Part shown: positions 6,301 through 7,516 of the stretch, one piece after another
Position numbering within the stretch: the first letter of the stretch is position 1
How the letters are laid out: each line of letters opens with the position of its first letter
Assembly (NCBI GenBank): GCA_903893335.1
Contig: CAITLX010000355.1
Span: forward strand, 1-7,516
DNA from: an uncultured delta proteobacterium
GTDB taxonomy: Bacteria > Myxococcota_A > Polyangia > Polyangiales > Polyangiaceae
Direction of reading: 5' to 3'
DNA: 7,516 nt
Program-made: the position numbers and the translations under genes
The notes under the pieces: generated by a model
What the model was told of the DNA's origin: nothing
The model's input: the letters and a program-made list of their open reading frames with translations, nothing else
Databases searched by the model: none

Positions 6301-7516
6301 GCGGCGTCGTCGAGGTGCTCGCGGCGTACGCGGGCGAGCGTGCAGAGCAGCTCGACGCGCGCCGCGTCGGTCTCGGCGGTGGCGAGCTCGGCCTCGAGCG
6401 TCTCGGCGAGGTCGAGCCAGCGCGCCGTCTTCTCGTAGAGCGCGGCGAGCGCAGCGAGGGCGACGGCGTCGCTGCCGGCGTCGTCGACCACGGCGCGCCA
6501 CGCCTGGATGGCCTCGACGGGCGCGTCGAGGGGCCCGCCGAGCGTCTCGGCCACCTTCGCGAGCAGCGCGTGTCGGGCGCCGGCGTCGAGCGCGCCTTCG
6601 GCGCGCATGCGGCAGACCTCGACGAGGCCGCGGTGGTTGCGGGTGCGCTCGAACAGGCGCTCGAGCGCGGCGAGCGCGTCGTCGTCGGTCGCGTCGTCCG
6701 CCAGGCGGCGCTGCCAGGCGTCGATGGCGCGGTCGGGCTGGCCGAGCACGCCCTCGTGCAGCTCGCCGATCCGCGCGAGCAGCAGGCGCCGCTCGGCGTC
6801 GTCGTCTTGCAGCGAGACCTGCGTCTCGAGGATCGACGCGAGCTCGGCGTGGTCGCCGGCCGCGACGTAGAGCCGCTCGAGCTCGCGCGCGGGTGCCATC
6901 GCGAGCGTCGGGTCGTCGGGGGCGATGGCGAGCGCTGCGCGGTAGGTCGCGGTGGCGCGCGGGACGTCGCCTCGCAAGTCCTCGTGCAGACGCGCGACCT
7001 CGAGGAGAATCTCGCTGCGCAGGTGGCGGTCGGACGAGGCGCCCGCGGCGACCTCGAGCACGGCGGCGACCTTGTCGTGCGCGGCGAGGCGGCGGCCGAT
7101 CTCGGCGAAGCGCTCGCGCGCGCTGCCGTCGGCCGGGTCGAGGGGCAGGAGGCGAGCGAGGGCCGCGAAGGCCGCGGCGTCGTCGGAGAGCTTCTCGTCG
7201 GCGAGCAGCGCGATGCGGCCGAGCAGCTCGCGCTGCACGATGTCGTCGTCGGCCGTCTCGAGCCGCACCTCGAGCACCCGCAGCAGATCGCGGTAGTCGC
7301 TGCGCGCGTCGTACGCGTGCTCGAGCACCTCGGCGGCGCGCGGGCGCAGGCTGCCGATGTCGAGGATGCGCTCGACGAGGCGGCGCGCGTCGCCGCTCGC
7401 GGGGTCGAGCTCGAGCGCGTCGGCGAGGTGGGTGAGCGCGTGGGGCGGGTCGTGCAGCTCGTCGAGGTAGAGCGCGCCGAGGCGGAGCTCGAGCGCGAGC
7501 CGCGCGTCGTCGTCGG
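324..7516 (-). CDS. Giant tetratricopeptide (TPR)-like repeat protein, N-terminus outside the window
   Basis: One frame is open from the right edge to a TGA at 324-326, giving 2,396 visible residues. It is 5'-partial: the 62 codons above the GTG at 7326-7328 have no stop and read as the same repeat (for example LGALYLDELHDP and ALELDPASGDARR), so that GTG is not the start. The protein is a near-continuous array of ~73-residue units, each with two antiparallel helical pairs. The recurring pattern is L-Y-x3-G-R/D-W/H-x2-L-x2-[VL]-L-E-R-R, then A-x-L-h-x2-x-L-G-D-x3-A-I-x-A-[YW]-x2-[VA]-L-x-x-[DE]-P-x-D-x2-A-L-x2-L. It is rich in Ala, Leu, Arg, Asp and Glu and poor in Lys and Cys. I see no enzymatic motif or membrane segment; a signal peptide cannot be judged. 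TPR arrays are protein-protein interaction scaffolds, so a scaffold or adaptor role is inferred. Similar giant TPR proteins are, from memory, common in Myxococcota. The precise function is unknown. Confidence 0.96.
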   Translation of the reverse strand, partial: DDDARLALELRLGALYLDELHDPPHALTHLADALELDPASGDARRLVERILDIGSLRPRAAEVLEHAYDARSDYRDLLRVLEVRLETADDDIVQRELLGRIALLADEKLSDDAAAFAALARLLPLDPADGSARERFAEIGRRLAAHDKVAAVLEVAAGASSDRHLRSEILLEVARLHEDLRGDVPRATATYRAALAIAPDDPTLAMAPARELERLYVAAGDHAELASILETQVSLQDDDAERRLLLARIGELHEGVLGQPDRAIDAWQRRLADDATDDDALAALERLFERTRNHRGLVEVCRMRAEGALDAGARHALLAKVAETLGGPLDAPVEAIQAWRAVVDDAGSDAVALAALAALYEKTARWLDLAETLEAELATAETDAARVELLCTLARVRREHLDDAAGALDAAGQGLSLAPSHEGCRAQAERLLDTPDARREAAELLRPLYEADADHTRLLRVLEVEADAAEDPARRLELLAEALRIAEGPLGDPGRAFAHALRGIGEAAAEPDVMVWVDRGEQLASATGRWAELVERLHSVASEVPDGEALVELHVRIGDLARTKLDDRKHAIEHYRAALDVRADELRALVALDELYVAGAEHEALRGILDRRLDVTESDDERRALAHRKARLLRDTLGDAPGAIGVYEGLLDDGLDPEAVSALDALYRATGRSTDLVALYERRIAAAPEAADLRAAVARILREDEHDIARAFDEIEAALAIDPQHPGAVGELETILATHEDATHRAHAAELLEPVYLRRADWRSVVTTLQARLATTDDPIERRPLLQRLAKLHEEQGEDYAAALDTTGLLLHDDPADDATRAELERLARLAGAERRLADLYARELAGITTDEPSTAAMACRAAELFASFGDAERALALYRRALAFDPESRPVFDAVDALLTAAGRSAERVAHYRASLDHRFDPADRVAALRVIAALQRRALDAPDPAIDTYAELLDIEPGDEPALEATSELLRERGRLRELAELYERRAEAATDAERSAELRLALARVDRDDLSDVSAAIDQYEQIVASLPFHAEAIADLEALVPSPEHGARVIDILRPLYERRDDWRHLISINGRRFQLAETRDEQVAVLRETATLWETRGNDLARAQQALCQAIDLDPDDGASRAELERVIEATGDWDALVGTFEAVLDRADALVKREILLTLARVHDTRRDDPRQALAAWQRLSELDATDPEPLEAQDQLATLLSDWAALVRVLTRKIDLASNDAEQATLLRRVGEALRDMLDDPRGALAAYDRALELEPDSAFTLDCVLELVAPSEAERVVELERRRVELCGPGDDDRKFELLVAIAEACATRLERPREAIDALRDALGVRPGDRGLLARLDGLLRAEELWPDLLDNLRLEASAAESVEERTALRKQIAELLATHLDDAAEAISTWHSVLEDAPGDADTTAALLALGDAREEHRLAVTEVLEPVLRRASRHAELARVLDMRLRAQSDPVERARTLVALAEVQEGALARPSDALDALLAAIAETPEDATLHASASRVAAACSGFDRYAAALEERAASTFDAELASDLAARLAVIAEEKLGDDRRAIAAWVRAVEQAGDTPDALASLDRLYARVGDHAALADVLERRVALEADASVRADLLTRLASQFAGPISDRGRALATVRQVLDLDVAHAGARETLEALLSDDALFVDVAESLELVYRGAGDDAKLVELAERRVARASTPTERTALRLDLARLFEDRLGDQARAQRVLEATLADDPTDFAVLDEIERLAAIRDGWGEATEAWTAALTATTSLPPDVARDAWLRLAGWARDHMGARDRAAQAFERALSFDAENTEILRMLEDLCRGPGQERDLVAALRRRAGLESDEATKRELRREAKVIAEDTLGDAALAEQIVRDLLRDDDADAWALEELARLRAAAGDDAEVLALIERQAELAGDPGEVARLHHEAARIARDRLGDKAKAIALYEALLDADPTDAEAAAALRALYAASDLPRELGRLLERLIDVGDTPALRSRLRLELAALQRDRFGAPADAIETLRAVLDDEPADAEAIAALSALYEQGSRYEDLAELIANQFASAEAPAAAALGMQLGELYETRLSDTRRALETYESVLGREPSHREALVRVARLAAAQGDARQAMGVLQTLLAMSEGDDARAFALQLADVAASAGDDEGVRSALEQGVAGAPGDADLRSRLVALYERLEDWTALARLITEEADAATDTAARVALYRKAAALHVERRGDPEAAAAALERAREQAPDDRDLLLELSDAHGATGRWRAAVEVLETVVASFGGKRSKELAVVHQRLARALLADGDRERALTELDHAFKIDPGSVAVLKDLGALALETGDLDRAQKTFRALLLQKLDASSPISKGEVFFHLGDISSRQGDKVKGIQMLERALENDPGLEAARTLLDQLKRS
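327..716 (-). repeat. Lysine-rich C-terminal domain of canonical 34-residue TPRs
   Basis: The last ~130 residues differ from the array. They contain classical TPR signatures in tandem: VHQRLARALLADGDRERAL, then VLKDLGALALETGDLDRAQ, then VFFHLGDISSRQGDKVKGIQ with a final MLERALENDPGLEAARTLL. A linker (LLLQKLDASSPISKGE) separates the second and third. About 10 of the protein's ~29 visible lysines lie here, in 5% of its length. The segment ends LDQLKRS. It may be the conserved binding or docking end of the protein; that is inference. Confidence 0.75.
2499..2546 (-). repeat. Extra-helix insert 6 of the TPR array (ESLELVY)
   Basis: The segment reads DDALFVDVAESLELVY and ends at Y1672 of the visible protein, 233 residues after insert 5 (three units plus the extra helix). 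It is the last and most diverged copy: the Pro found in copies 2-5 is replaced by Leu. No further copy occurs in the remaining ~725 residues. Confidence 0.65.
3198..3245 (-). repeat. Extra-helix insert 5 of the TPR array (EVLEPVL)
   Basis: The segment reads REEHRLAVTEVLEPVL and ends at L1439 of the visible protein, 378 residues after insert 4 (five units plus the extra helix). It is the only copy with Leu in place of the otherwise constant Tyr. Confidence 0.7.
4332..4379 (-). repeat. Extra-helix insert 4 of the TPR array (DILRPLY)
   Basis: The segment reads SPEHGARVIDILRPLY and ends at Y1061 of the visible protein, 305 residues after insert 3 (four units plus the extra helix). The next hairpin is ERRDDWRHLISINGRRF, where ING replaces the usual LE before the RR pair. 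Confidence 0.75.
5247..5294 (-). repeat. Extra-helix insert 3 of the TPR array (ELLEPVY)
   Basis: The segment reads DATHRAHAAELLEPVY and ends at Y756 of the visible protein, 307 residues after insert 2 (four units plus the extra helix). It is followed by LRRADWRSVVTTLQARL, the standard first hairpin of the next unit. Confidence 0.75.
6168..6215 (-). repeat. Extra-helix insert 2 of the TPR array (ELLRPLY)
   Basis: The segment reads TPDARREAAELLRPLY and ends at Y449 of the visible protein, 381 residues after insert 1 (five units plus the extra helix). The following unit carries GRAFAHALRGIGEAAAEPD, a variant second hairpin in which AF replaces the usual AI-x-A-[YW]. Confidence 0.75.
7311..7358 (-). 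repeat. Extra-helix insert 1 of the TPR array (VLEHAY)
   Basis: This 16-residue segment ends at Y68 of the visible protein. It reads IGSLRPRAAEVLEHAY and sits between two ordinary units, where a plain junction would run straight from AL-x2-L into LY. It lies across the GTG at 7326-7328, which supports reading that codon as internal Val. Confidence 0.7.

Larger units (their letters stand above)
717..7516 (-). repeat. Tandem array of ~73-residue double-hairpin TPR-like units (protein-level repeat)
   Basis: The protein repeats about every 72-74 residues. Two consecutive units measured from LYVAAGDHAEL to LFERTRNHRGL to LYEKTARWLDL are 72 residues each. One unit holds two helical hairpins, so the visible protein holds roughly 60-65 hairpins. 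The units are well diverged from each other in protein and DNA: only short runs such as LGD, LYE and DP are shared. This argues for an old array and not recent tandem amplification. From about 2499 down to 717 (the last part of the array) units follow one another with no extra helix. Confidence 0.85.

Noticed and set aside
7326..7328. GTG as the start of the giant protein
   Set aside because: The frame stays open and repeat-like to the right edge, so this codon is an internal valine (VLEHAY).
324..7516. CRISPR array or DNA satellite suggested by the recurring tcgagc/gcgagc words
   Set aside because: There are no constant-length direct repeats with unique spacers. The words come from repeated Leu-Glu, Ala and Arg codons in an intact reading frame.

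Overview
The window holds two minus-strand genes and no intergenic space. Both are cut by the window edges. Almost all of it (324 to the right edge) is a single, uninterrupted coding region for a giant, repetitive helical-repeat (TPR-like) protein, of which 2,396 residues are visible. Its N-terminus lies beyond the right edge. Directly downstream, overlapping its stop codon by four bases (GTGA), begins a second gene. Its first 109 codons read as a DUF374-type lysophospholipid acyltransferase, and the rest lies beyond the left edge.

The DNA is very GC-rich (clearly above 70% by eye), with nearly every third codon position G or C. This produces many long, meaningless open frames on both strands. 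Extreme GC together with a multi-thousand-residue cytoplasmic-looking TPR array suggests a Myxococcota (Polyangia-like) or related deltaproteobacterial genome. That assignment rests on style and remembered family resemblance, not on a search.

Layout in the direction of transcription (right to left): (1) 7516 to about 717, an array of roughly 73-residue units, each equivalent to two TPR-like hairpins. A recurring extra helix of about 13-16 residues with the signature [ED]-[VILS]-L-[ER]-x-[VLA]-Y is inserted six times. The spacing between successive signatures is 381, 307, 305, 378 and 233 residues, which equals 5, 4, 4, 5 and 3 units plus one extra helix each. The last ~725 residues have no such insert. 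(2) 716 to 324, a lysine-rich C-terminal domain of canonical 34-residue TPRs. (3) 327 to 1, the acyltransferase start, with a perfect 8-bp hairpin just inside its coding sequence.

The genes are almost certainly co-transcribed and may be translationally coupled. The TPR protein is expected to be a scaffold or adaptor. The acyltransferase is expected to transfer acyl chains in lipid or lipid A-like metabolism at the inner membrane. Nothing visible shows that the two products interact. I found no RNA gene, mobile element, CRISPR array or intrinsic terminator.
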